A stretch of DNA of 64,000 bases from JAWPMT01 sp965242775 (GTDB lineage: Bacteria; Bacteroidota; Bacteroidia; Cytophagales; Cyclobacteriaceae), in contig CBDETI010000024.1 in the NCBI GenBank assembly GCA_965242775.1, positions 248,001-312,000 of the forward strand. The letters run 5' to 3'. Shown one piece after another: positions 51,748 to 59,486 of this stretch (positions within the stretch are counted from its first letter, which is position 1; each line of letters opens with the position of its first letter). The notes under the pieces were generated by a model. That model was given only the letters and a program-made list of their open reading frames with translations, was not told the origin of the DNA and made no database searches. A program made the translations under genes and the position numbers.

Positions 51748-53613
51748 ATGCTTGGACAGTACGATATTATAGTAGTGGGGGCGGGACATGCCGGCTGTGA
51801 AGCAGCAGCTGCCTCGGCAAAGATGGGCTCAAAAGTTCTTCTTATCACGATGAACATGAACACCATCGCCCAGATGTCCTGTAATCCTGCGATGGGAGGA
51901 GTAGCCAAAGGTCAGATTGTACGAGAGATAGACGCATTGGGCGGTTGCTCCGGCATTGTTACCGATCGCTCCATGATACAATTTCGCATGCTCAACCGCT
52001 CCAAAGGACCAGCCATGTGGAGTCCCAGGGCCCAATCCGACCGAATGCGCTTTGCCGAAGAATGGCGTCTCACCCTAGAGCAAACACAAAACGTGGACTT
52101 CTGGCAAGAAATGGTGACAGGTCTATACATAGAAAACGGTCGCCTCGCCGGAGTGAAAACAAGTTTAGGCTTGACCATAAAGTCTAAAGCTGTCATCCTT
52201 ACTAATGGAACCTTTCTTAATGGCCTGATACATATTGGTGCTAAAAACTTCGGCGGAGGCAGAACCGGAGAACGTGCCGCCACAGGAATAACGGAACAAC
52301 TTATCCAACTGGGCTTTGAAAGCGGTAGAATGAAAACCGGAACTCCCCCCCGAGTGGATGGTCGATCACTGGATTACAGTGCGATGGAGGAACAAAAAGG
52401 CGATGAGTTCCCAGGAAAGTTTTCCTATAGCAATGAAACTGAACCGCTTCAACACCAACGAAGTTGCTGGATCACCTACACCAACGAACAAGTTCACGAC
52501 ACCCTCAGAACAGGTTTTGACCAATCACCAATGTTTAATGGGGCCATTCAGGGACTAGGACCGAGATATTGCCCCTCAATAGAAGACAAGATCAATAGAT
52601 TCGCCGAAAGATCACGTCATCAAATATTTGTAGAGCCAGAAGGCTGGAATACAGTTGAGGTCTATGTCAACGGCTTTTCCACCTCCTTACCTGAAGAAAT
52701 CCAGTACTCCGCTTTACGGCAGATCAAAGGATTTGAAAAAGCAAAAATGTTTCGTCCGGGCTATGCGATCGAATATGATTACTTTCAGCCCACGCAACTA
52801 TCCGCGACATTAGAAACAAACAAGATTGAAAATCTCTATTTCGCAGGACAAATCAACGGCACTACGGGCTACGAAGAAGCCGCATGCCAAGGTCTGATTG
52901 CCGGGATCAATGCACACCTCAAACTAACTGGCCAGGATCCCTTCGAACTTTCAAGATCAGAGGCCTACATAGGTGTACTCATCGATGATCTCGTCAACAA
53001 AGGCACAGACGAACCCTACCGGATGTTTACCTCCAGAGCAGAGTATCGATTATTACTAAGACAAGACAATGCGGATTTGCGTCTTACCCAAAAGGGGTTT
53101 GATCTTAATCTTGCAACCCAGGAAAGACAGGATCGGCTGCACCAAAAGCAGCTGGCTATCACCAACCTGCAAAAAGTTCTGAAACAAGAAGTTCTGAAAC
53201 CCTCACAAGCCAACGATTTTTTACGTTCAAACAACACCGCTGAAATACATGAATCACAAAGTATACACCAGCTCGTGAAAAGGCCTGAGTTACACCTTTC
53301 CGATTTCATCGCTTATTATCCAACATTCAAACAAAAGCTGGCACAACTCCCCGACGAAGAAATAGAACAAGTCGAAATTCAAATAAAGTACGAAACCTAT
53401 ATTGCCAGGGAAAAAGCGAACTCCGAAAAAGTAAAGAACCTCGAAAATCAACTGATTAATCCCGATTTTGACTATCGCAGGATTAAGAGTCTTTCGGCCG
53501 AAGGATCTCAGAAGTTGTCACAGGTGAAACCGACAACCCTTGGTCAGGCATCCCGAATCAGCGGCGTATCACCTGCCGATATTTCCATATTGATGGTTCA
53601 TTTAGGAAGGTAG
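51748..53613 (+). CDS. mnmG: tRNA uridine-5-carboxymethylaminomethyl modification enzyme MnmG
   Basis: A 621-residue FAD-dependent enzyme (formerly GidA) that works with MnmE to modify the wobble uridine of several tRNAs. The FAD-binding motif VVGAGHAGCEAA lies at residues 10-21; conserved segments MSCNPAMGGVAKG, NRSKGPAMWSPRAQSDR and GGGRTGERAATG follow. The C-terminal helical MnmE-interaction domain begins near residue 540. Length is normal. In many bacteria mnmG lies beside the chromosomal origin, as the parS pair and the nearby non-coding gap suggest here. The plus strand is C-rich across this gene, against the usual coding bias. Confidence 0.98.
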   Translation: MLGQYDIIVVGAGHAGCEAAAASAKMGSKVLLITMNMNTIAQMSCNPAMGGVAKGQIVREIDALGGCSGIVTDRSMIQFRMLNRSKGPAMWSPRAQSDRMRFAEEWRLTLEQTQNVDFWQEMVTGLYIENGRLAGVKTSLGLTIKSKAVILTNGTFLNGLIHIGAKNFGGGRTGERAATGITEQLIQLGFESGRMKTGTPPRVDGRSLDYSAMEEQKGDEFPGKFSYSNETEPLQHQRSCWITYTNEQVHDTLRTGFDQSPMFNGAIQGLGPRYCPSIEDKINRFAERSRHQIFVEPEGWNTVEVYVNGFSTSLPEEIQYSALRQIKGFEKAKMFRPGYAIEYDYFQPTQLSATLETNKIENLYFAGQINGTTGYEEAACQGLIAGINAHLKLTGQDPFELSRSEAYIGVLIDDLVNKGTDEPYRMFTSRAEYRLLLRQDNADLRLTQKGFDLNLATQERQDRLHQKQLAITNLQKVLKQEVLKPSQANDFLRSNNTAEIHESQSIHQLVKRPELHLSDFIAYYPTFKQKLAQLPDEEIEQVEIQIKYETYIAREKANSEKVKNLENQLINPDFDYRRIKSLSAEGSQKLSQVKPTTLGQASRISGVSPADISILMVHLGR

Positions 53614-53616
53614 GCC

Positions 53617-54489
53617 ATGTACGAAAAAGTCGATAAATGTCCAGTATGTGGTTTCACATCTTTCAGCAACCACCTCATTTGCAATGACCACCATCACAGT
53701 CAGGAGAGCTTTGCTATCGTACAATGTGATAAATGCACTCACCTATTCACCAACCCGCGACCCTCGCCAGAGCAAATTAGTCGGTACTACCAAAGTACCC
53801 AATACATTTCCCATACTAACAAATCCTCCGGAATTGTTACGCAACTCTATAATATAGCTCGGTATTTTACCCTGCGCTGGAAAAGTCAACTAATCCACAA
53901 ATACCAAAAGGCCGGCGATCTACTTGATTTCGGATGTGGAACAGGTGACTTCCTAGCCCATATGGCGAAAAATTCCTGGTCTACGACTGGTATTGAGCCC
54001 GCGGCGAATCCCAGACAAATAGCCAGTAACAAAGGCCTTACCATATATGAAAACCTTTCCGACCTCAATAAAGAATCATATGACGTAATCACTGCCTGGC
54101 ACGTCCTTGAACACATTCATGATTTGTCGGACACGTTTACTTCCCTACGGAAAAAACTCAAAAACAAAGGCATTATGATCATTGCCCTGCCAAATCCACT
54201 TTCCCACGACGCCATCAAATACCAAGACCATTGGGCCGGTTATGATGTCCCTCGGCACCTGCACCATTTTACTGATCAAAGCTTCGAGAAACTGGTCACA
54301 AAACACAAACTTCGTGTGTTGACCAAAATTCCTATGAAACTGGACAGTCTTTACGTTTCAATACTCAGCGAAAAATACCTTCAATCCTCTCATCCCCTAC
54401 TCAAAGGCCTAAGGAGTGGTTTTGTCTCTAACAGACACGCCTCAAAAACTGAGGAATATTCATCCAGGGCCTTCATCCTCTCAAAATGA
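53617..54489 (+). CDS. Class I SAM-dependent methyltransferase with N-terminal zinc ribbon
   Basis: A 290-residue methyltransferase. The N-terminus has two CxxC pairs (CPVCGF and CDKCTH) that form a zinc ribbon, as in many Methyltransf_23/C-type proteins. The SAM site is LLDFGCGTGDFLAHMA near residue 105; WHVLEHIHD is the post-motif-II region. The target is unknown; related proteins act on lipids, polysaccharides or small molecules. It starts 3 bp after mnmG and overlaps the next gene by 4 bp (ATGA), so all three are coupled. Confidence 0.9.
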   Translation: MYEKVDKCPVCGFTSFSNHLICNDHHHSQESFAIVQCDKCTHLFTNPRPSPEQISRYYQSTQYISHTNKSSGIVTQLYNIARYFTLRWKSQLIHKYQKAGDLLDFGCGTGDFLAHMAKNSWSTTGIEPAANPRQIASNKGLTIYENLSDLNKESYDVITAWHVLEHIHDLSDTFTSLRKKLKNKGIMIIALPNPLSHDAIKYQDHWAGYDVPRHLHHFTDQSFEKLVTKHKLRVLTKIPMKLDSLYVSILSEKYLQSSHPLLKGLRSGFVSNRHASKTEEYSSRAFILSK

Positions 54490-56177
54490 AACAACCGCAT
54501 TCGCTACTTTTCCTTCTTCCCTTCCTCATCCTGCTATTCTACAAGTGCGCCAATCCCCTGTCACCAACTGGTGGTCCACGTGATACCATTCCGCCCACAC
54601 TTATTGAATCTAATCCCACCATTGGTCAATTGAACTTTGACGATAATAATCTAAGATTAGTCTTTGACGAATTCATCTCCTCCGATCAGCTCTTGAGGAA
54701 TCTCATCATCACACCTAACCAGGACATTAAATACAGTCCCTTCGCAAAAAAGAATATAGTTACGCTTAAACTGACAACACCACTTCAAGACAGTACCACC
54801 TACATATTCAACTTCTTCAATGGTATTACTGATATCACAGAAAAAAATCCTGCGGAAAATCTCATCATTCCATTTAGTACTGGCTCATTCATAGATTCCC
54901 TCCAACTAACTGGCACCGTCAAAGATGTATGGACACAGCAGGTTCAAGAATCCATAACCGTCGGCCTTTACCTCGATAGTGACACTCTTGATTATACCCA
55001 GGTCAAGCCTACCTATTTCGTCAAATCTCTTGAGAACGGAAGATTTTCCATGTCTTATCTTAAACCAGACAACTACAAGCTTTTCGCATTTGAAGACACC
55101 AACGACAATCTGCTTTTTGAACCGGACGAAGAACAACATGCCTTCCTACAAAGCACATTTACCCTTTCACAAAATATTGACTCACTAGTCCTCCAAACTG
55201 TATTACTTCATCCCTATCCTCCAAAAATCCTAAGCTCCCGACCTGTAGCCGATTTCTTCCAAATCAGATACAACAAAGTACTATCCTCATACACCATCGA
55301 TCCACAGGATTCAACCCTCAACATATTTTCCAGACAAGATGAGGAAGGAGCAATAAAAATCTATTCCCAACCTACGTACCCAGATAGCCTGCAGATAATA
55401 GTTTCTGCATACGATACACTTCGTAATACTACCATAGACACTTTGTTTGTCAAATTCAATGAGTCTCAAAGAAGAAAGGAATCATTTTCTGCATATTTTC
55501 CAACACGTCCGATCACTGCCACTTCTGATACACTCGAAGCATCTATTACTTTCAATAAACCTATCACACAGGTTAATATAGACTCTGCTTTTATACAAGT
55601 GGATACACTATTGCGCATACCTCTTTCTACATACGTTCCCCTGCTAAACTGGAATCACAACCGTACACGAGTAAACTTGAAAATTCCATTTGATTGGCAG
55701 TCCTATTCAGACCAGGTAAAATCTGCATTACAAGAAGCCACACCAGACACAACGCTTGATCTTACTAACCAGACAATTACCAAAACCACACTCTTCCTTG
55801 CCTCCCAGACTTTTCGTTCCGTCGAGCAAGACACCACCAGTAGTCAACTTATTGACTTCATACACAAGCCCAATACCAATACAGGTATCATTAGGTACAT
55901 GCTAAACATAGAACATCCTACCTTCATTGTTCAGCTCATCAATGATAAGTATGAAACAATACGACAACAGTCAAATACAGCTCAAGGAACCTTTGACCAA
56001 CTTCCATCTGGCAAGTATGGTCTTCGCATTCTCCTTGACCTGGATGGCGACGGACGCTGGCAAAACAATAACCTAACTCAGGACACAAACCACGAGCCAG
56101 TCTATGTCTTCAGTGAATTTACCGAGCTCCGATCCAATTGGGACAACACGCTAGGGCCCATTGATACGGGTTTCTGA
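54486..56177 (+). CDS. Ig-like (Big_5) domain lipoprotein
   Basis: A 563-residue lipoprotein: hydrophobic leader and lipobox-like LLFYKC (cysteine 21), then NPLSPTGGPRDTIPPTLIESNP, the usual entry to a bacterial Ig-like Big_5 domain that forms residues about 37-130. Later beta-rich segments suggest further Ig-like or carboxypeptidase-regulatory repeats (FAFEDTNDNLLFEPDEE; LRILLDLDGDGRWQNNN). It is probably anchored in the outer membrane. Its plus strand is markedly C-rich and G-poor, unlike the coiled-coil gene at 48 kb. Its end marks the start of the proposed origin. Confidence 0.85.
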   Translation: MKQPHSLLFLLPFLILLFYKCANPLSPTGGPRDTIPPTLIESNPTIGQLNFDDNNLRLVFDEFISSDQLLRNLIITPNQDIKYSPFAKKNIVTLKLTTPLQDSTTYIFNFFNGITDITEKNPAENLIIPFSTGSFIDSLQLTGTVKDVWTQQVQESITVGLYLDSDTLDYTQVKPTYFVKSLENGRFSMSYLKPDNYKLFAFEDTNDNLLFEPDEEQHAFLQSTFTLSQNIDSLVLQTVLLHPYPPKILSSRPVADFFQIRYNKVLSSYTIDPQDSTLNIFSRQDEEGAIKIYSQPTYPDSLQIIVSAYDTLRNTTIDTLFVKFNESQRRKESFSAYFPTRPITATSDTLEASITFNKPITQVNIDSAFIQVDTLLRIPLSTYVPLLNWNHNRTRVNLKIPFDWQSYSDQVKSALQEATPDTTLDLTNQTITKTTLFLASQTFRSVEQDTTSSQLIDFIHKPNTNTGIIRYMLNIEHPTFIVQLINDKYETIRQQSNTAQGTFDQLPSGKYGLRILLDLDGDGRWQNNNLTQDTNHEPVYVFSEFTELRSNWDNTLGPIDTGF

Positions 56178-56570
56178 GCTGTGCATAACTGCATTCGGGA
56201 CTGTGCAGAAACTTCCATTAATCCACAATTACCCACACGCTCCCTTCTTCCTACCAAGGCTGCTTCGCATAAATCATCCTATCCCCCATTTACCCTCACA
56301 CCAATGTGGATTATTTCAGTATCAATATTTCCACACTCACTTTTCCACATAATCAAGAATCTAAATTCAACTCACTAACAATCAATTTCTTACGTGATTT
56401 TCGACCTGTGGAAATTTCCCAAGTAACATGTACATCTGCACAATTCTGTTGTTCCAAGTAAAGAATCAATTTCTTACCCACAAATCCACAACCTTAATAA
56501 GAATAGTATTTATTTAAATAAACCTTATAATATTATACTAGTATAAGAATTTGTGGAAAAGACATTGCAG
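56178..56570. other. Candidate chromosomal replication origin (oriC)
   Basis: This 393-bp gap holds no supported gene. Three 9-mers match the DnaA box TTWTNCACA: 56180-56188 (minus), 56341-56349 (plus) and 56552-56560 (minus). At least seven more differ by one base: 56202-56210, 56219-56227, 56229-56237, 56305-56313, 56327-56335, 56407-56415 and 56474-56482. An AT-rich tract at about 56491-56550 could be the unwinding element; it contains the perfect palindrome TTATACTAGTATAA (56533-56546). AATCAATTTCTTAC is repeated at 56380-56393 and 56464-56477. The parS pair and mnmG lie about 4.5 kb to the left. dnaA itself is not in the window, which is common in Bacteroidota. Confidence 0.75.
56380..56477 (+). 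repeat. 14-bp direct repeat within the candidate oriC
   Basis: AATCAATTTCTTAC occurs at 56380-56393 and 56464-56477, 84 bp apart (start to start), on the same strand. The second copy runs directly into a near-DnaA box. It may bind an origin regulator; that is inference. Confidence 0.7.
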
Positions 56571-58379
56571 ATGAGATTTTACCTGTCGCTTTTTATAATC
56601 CTGATAATTGTCAAAGCCTGGGCTCAGTCCACCAACGAGATTAAGCTTGCCAATGAATACTATCAAAATGGTGAGCATGAAAAAGCTCGGGAGTTATACC
56701 AGAAGTTATCAAAAGATAGAAGAGCTATTCCAGCTATTCATACCAATTACTTCAGTTTGCTACTAAATGACAACAATGCCAAGCAGGCTGAAGCGTACAT
56801 TCACAAGGCGATAAAGTTCCATCCAAACAATAACCAGTTTCAGGTAGATCTTATTTTCCTATACCGCCAACTGGCGGACAAGGGAAAAGAAAAAGCACAA
56901 TATGAGAAACTGAAATCGAAAGTAGGCGGAAATCAATACCAGCTTAACTTCCTGGCGCAAAGCTTTGCTAACAAGGAGCTTCATGATTACGCGATAGATT
57001 TTCTTACAGTCGCCAGAAAACTAAATGGTCGACCTGGCGCCTATGCGCTGGATTTGGCGGCAATTTATCGGATCGTGGGCGACAAAGAAGCGATGGTTAA
57101 TGAGTACCTACGCTACGCGTTGGCCAATCCGAGCAACCTGAATTACATCAAGAACATATTTCAAAATCTATTTTCTGAAGAAGAGGATCTTCACTTTTTA
57201 GAGCAATCGCTTATCAAGAAAATTCAAAAGGAACCAGACGAGACCATTTACAGTGAATTACTTATCTGGATAGAATTACAACGCAAAAACTTTTACGGAG
57301 CGTTTCTGCAGGCACGTGCACTTGATCGTCGGTCAGGGTCTCCCGGGGATCAAACTATTCGCATCGGTTCCATTGCGTTGGAAAATAAGGACTGGCCTAA
57401 TGCCATTGAAATTTTTCAATACGCGATACAGAATTTTCCCAAGAGCTACAACTATGGAAAGGCCAGACGGCTGCTCATTCAAGCAAAGGAGGGCCATGTG
57501 AAAAGTCAATTTCCAATCAATAAAGTTGCTATCCGAGAATTAACAATTGAGTACCAGCGGCTATATGACGAACTTGGTGTAAATCACATCACGCTCGAAT
57601 CGATGCGGAACAAAGCACTTTTGCACGCTTTCCACCTCGATGAAAAACGGGTGGCAATAAAAATTTTGAATGAAATTGTGGCTATCCCCAGGCTTGGCAA
57701 GGAACTCGTCTCTAAATGCAAATTGAATCTGGGTGATATCTATCTACTTCAGGATGAACCTTGGGAGGCCAGTTTACTCTATTCTCAGGTGGAAAAGGGT
57801 AACAAGGATTCTCCACTGGCTTATGAGGCTAAACTTCGGAATGCGAAACTGAATTACTACACAGGGTACTTTTCATTGGCCTTGAGTCACCTCGATATTT
57901 TGAAACAAGCAACAACCCGAGAAATTTCTAACGATGCCATAGCGCTCAGCCTGCTCATCAACAACAATACAATCCTTGATACCTCGGATCTGGTAATGCA
58001 AGAATTTGCGGCCATTGATCTCTTGGTGTTTCAAAATAAGGACTCTGCCGCTTTAATGGCGCTGGCAAAACTTGTCGAAGAAAACCCCGGCCACTCAATT
58101 AATGACGAATGTTTGTGGCAAATGGCAAATATTCATCGGAAAAACGGCTCATTCGAAGAGTCCATTGCTAACCTTAACAAAATTCTGGGGCTGTATGCCT
58201 TCGATATTTTAGCAGATGATGCTGCGTTTCAGAAGGCAGAAATTCTTGAACAGCATCTAGCAAAAATTGAGGAGGCCAAAATACTCTACCGCGAATTCCT
58301 GACGGAGTACCCAGGAAGTATGTATGCCGCTGAGGCGCGGAAACGATTTAGAAGATTACGAGGCGATCAATTAAACTAG
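56571..58379 (+). CDS. Exported tetratricopeptide repeat protein
   Basis: From ATG 56571 (MRFYLSLFIILIIVKAWAQ, a signal peptide) the protein has 602 residues. TPR-like helix pairs run through the whole chain, for example IKLANEYYQNGEHEKARELYQKL at the start and AFQKAEILEQHLAKIEEAKILYREFL near the end. It is periplasmic and probably a scaffold; the partner is unknown. A GTG at 56553 is also in frame but falls inside a DnaA-box-like 9-mer and would spoil the signal peptide, so the ATG is chosen. It overlaps the convergent gene's end by 9 bp. Confidence 0.88.
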   Translation: MRFYLSLFIILIIVKAWAQSTNEIKLANEYYQNGEHEKARELYQKLSKDRRAIPAIHTNYFSLLLNDNNAKQAEAYIHKAIKFHPNNNQFQVDLIFLYRQLADKGKEKAQYEKLKSKVGGNQYQLNFLAQSFANKELHDYAIDFLTVARKLNGRPGAYALDLAAIYRIVGDKEAMVNEYLRYALANPSNLNYIKNIFQNLFSEEEDLHFLEQSLIKKIQKEPDETIYSELLIWIELQRKNFYGAFLQARALDRRSGSPGDQTIRIGSIALENKDWPNAIEIFQYAIQNFPKSYNYGKARRLLIQAKEGHVKSQFPINKVAIRELTIEYQRLYDELGVNHITLESMRNKALLHAFHLDEKRVAIKILNEIVAIPRLGKELVSKCKLNLGDIYLLQDEPWEASLLYSQVEKGNKDSPLAYEAKLRNAKLNYYTGYFSLALSHLDILKQATTREISNDAIALSLLINNNTILDTSDLVMQEFAAIDLLVFQNKDSAALMALAKLVEENPGHSINDECLWQMANIHRKNGSFEESIANLNKILGLYAFDILADDAAFQKAEILEQHLAKIEEAKILYREFLTEYPGSMYAAEARKRFRRLRGDQLN

Positions 58380-58895
58380 GATCGGTTTCATCAACTCCGG
58401 ATCGGGAGAAAAGTGACGATCGAAAAACCCATTAAGGATATCATTGGTGGCGTTGGAGATCAGGTTCATCAATTCCTCTTGAGCTAGTCCACTGACCAAA
58501 TAAGGATCAACCTGGCCACTCAGGAAATTTCCTTTACAATGAGCATAGATTTGATACTCCTGTAATTCCGATACCGGTATGCCTTTAATAAGGCAACGCT
58601 CCAAACCCAAATCCGTCGCTGAACCAGCGTCAACCTTCGGCATGTTGAGCATAAAATACTGATCAATATTCCGGCGTGACTCAAGAGAAAACGAATTGCG
58701 CAAAGACATGGCACATTCCATGCAGATGGCATAATCGAATACCACATCCTTGGCATTGAAACCTGGATAAGATTTGAATGACTTTTCGATCACATACTCA
58801 CAATCTGAATCCAACTTCCGCTCACATTCAATGCAAGTGTCAAAGGGCTGTTCTGTGTTGAATGAGTAAAAAATCGATGGTATTGGTTTTCCCAA
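58371..58895 (-). CDS. Hypothetical zinc-ribbon-like protein
   Basis: A 174-residue soluble protein with two CxxC pairs, CIECERKLDSDC and CMECAMSL, spaced about 40 residues apart, which likely bind zinc. The remaining sequence is helical (RNIDQYFMLNMP, LAQEELMNLISNATNDIL). I do not recognise the family. It is a single gene in a convergent pair with the TPR protein and divergent from the MarR gene. Confidence 0.75.
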   Translation of the reverse strand: MGKPIPSIFYSFNTEQPFDTCIECERKLDSDCEYVIEKSFKSYPGFNAKDVVFDYAICMECAMSLRNSFSLESRRNIDQYFMLNMPKVDAGSATDLGLERCLIKGIPVSELQEYQIYAHCKGNFLSGQVDPYLVSGLAQEELMNLISNATNDILNGFFDRHFSPDPELMKPILV

Positions 58896-58964
58896 GGGAT
58901 TTCTTTTAAGAGTAAATATAAAGTGCCATTTATACTCAGGAGTCCGGAATCAACTAAAATTTAG

Positions 58965-58995
58965 TATGCATGCATAACAAATTTGGTTATCTTTG
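58965..58995 (+). promoter_or_regulatory. MarR promoter with overlapping operator palindrome
   Basis: TATGCATGCATA (58965-58976) is a perfect 12-bp palindrome. TATCTTTG (58988-58995) matches the Bacteroidota -7 element TAnnTTTG, and a weak TTTAG lies at the -33 place. The palindrome sits between them, where a bound MarR dimer would block RNA polymerase. The MarR start is 18 bp downstream. Confidence 0.65.
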
Positions 58996-59012
58996 ACTCG
59001 TACGAAGTTCCT

Positions 59013-59486
59013 ATGAAGAAAGAAGAAACAGTTGATTTTAACATTAAGGCTACCTGGCACGCTATATCCAGGATGTACAATCAGTATGGTGACAAATTTG
59101 ATTTGACCGCCTCGACTGGCTTTGTCTTACTCAATATTGATGTTGACCATGGTACCCCGGCCACCAAGATTGCTCCGCTAATGGGTCTTGAGGCCAGGAG
59201 TTTAACCAGGATGTTGAAATCCATGGAGGAAAGAAAATGGATTTTCCGAGAGAAAGATCCGGATGACGGCCGATCTGTCCGCATCCGATTAACGGATCTG
59301 GGAAAAGAAAAGAGGGAAATTTCGCGTCGATCCGTGAAGGAATTCAATAATCGCGTGAAGTCCCTGGTCTCCACTGATAAACTGAAGACTTTCTTCGAAG
59401 TGATAAAGTCCATCAATAGTTTAATAGACGATAAAAATCATTTACACACATTTATTCAAGAACTAGAATATGAAACGAGCCATTAA
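59013..59486 (+). CDS. MarR-family transcriptional regulator
   Basis: A 157-residue regulator from ATG 59013 (MKKEETVDFNIK); an upstream frame start at 58983 lies inside the promoter. The winged-helix core is visible: TPATKIAPLMGLEARSLTRMLKSMEERKWIFREKDPDDGRSVRIRLTDLGK (helix 3 and wing). Its 3' end overlaps the fadN-like gene by 17 bp, so the three fatty-acid genes form one operon under its control. It probably represses the operon until a fatty acyl-CoA or related ligand appears. Confidence 0.9.
   Translation: MKKEETVDFNIKATWHAISRMYNQYGDKFDLTASTGFVLLNIDVDHGTPATKIAPLMGLEARSLTRMLKSMEERKWIFREKDPDDGRSVRIRLTDLGKEKREISRRSVKEFNNRVKSLVSTDKLKTFFEVIKSINSLIDDKNHLHTFIQELEYETSH

Noticed and set aside
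54576..54582. CCACGTG core resembling parS in the Ig-like lipoprotein gene
   Set aside because: The flanks do not continue the parS palindrome, so it is a chance CACGTG.
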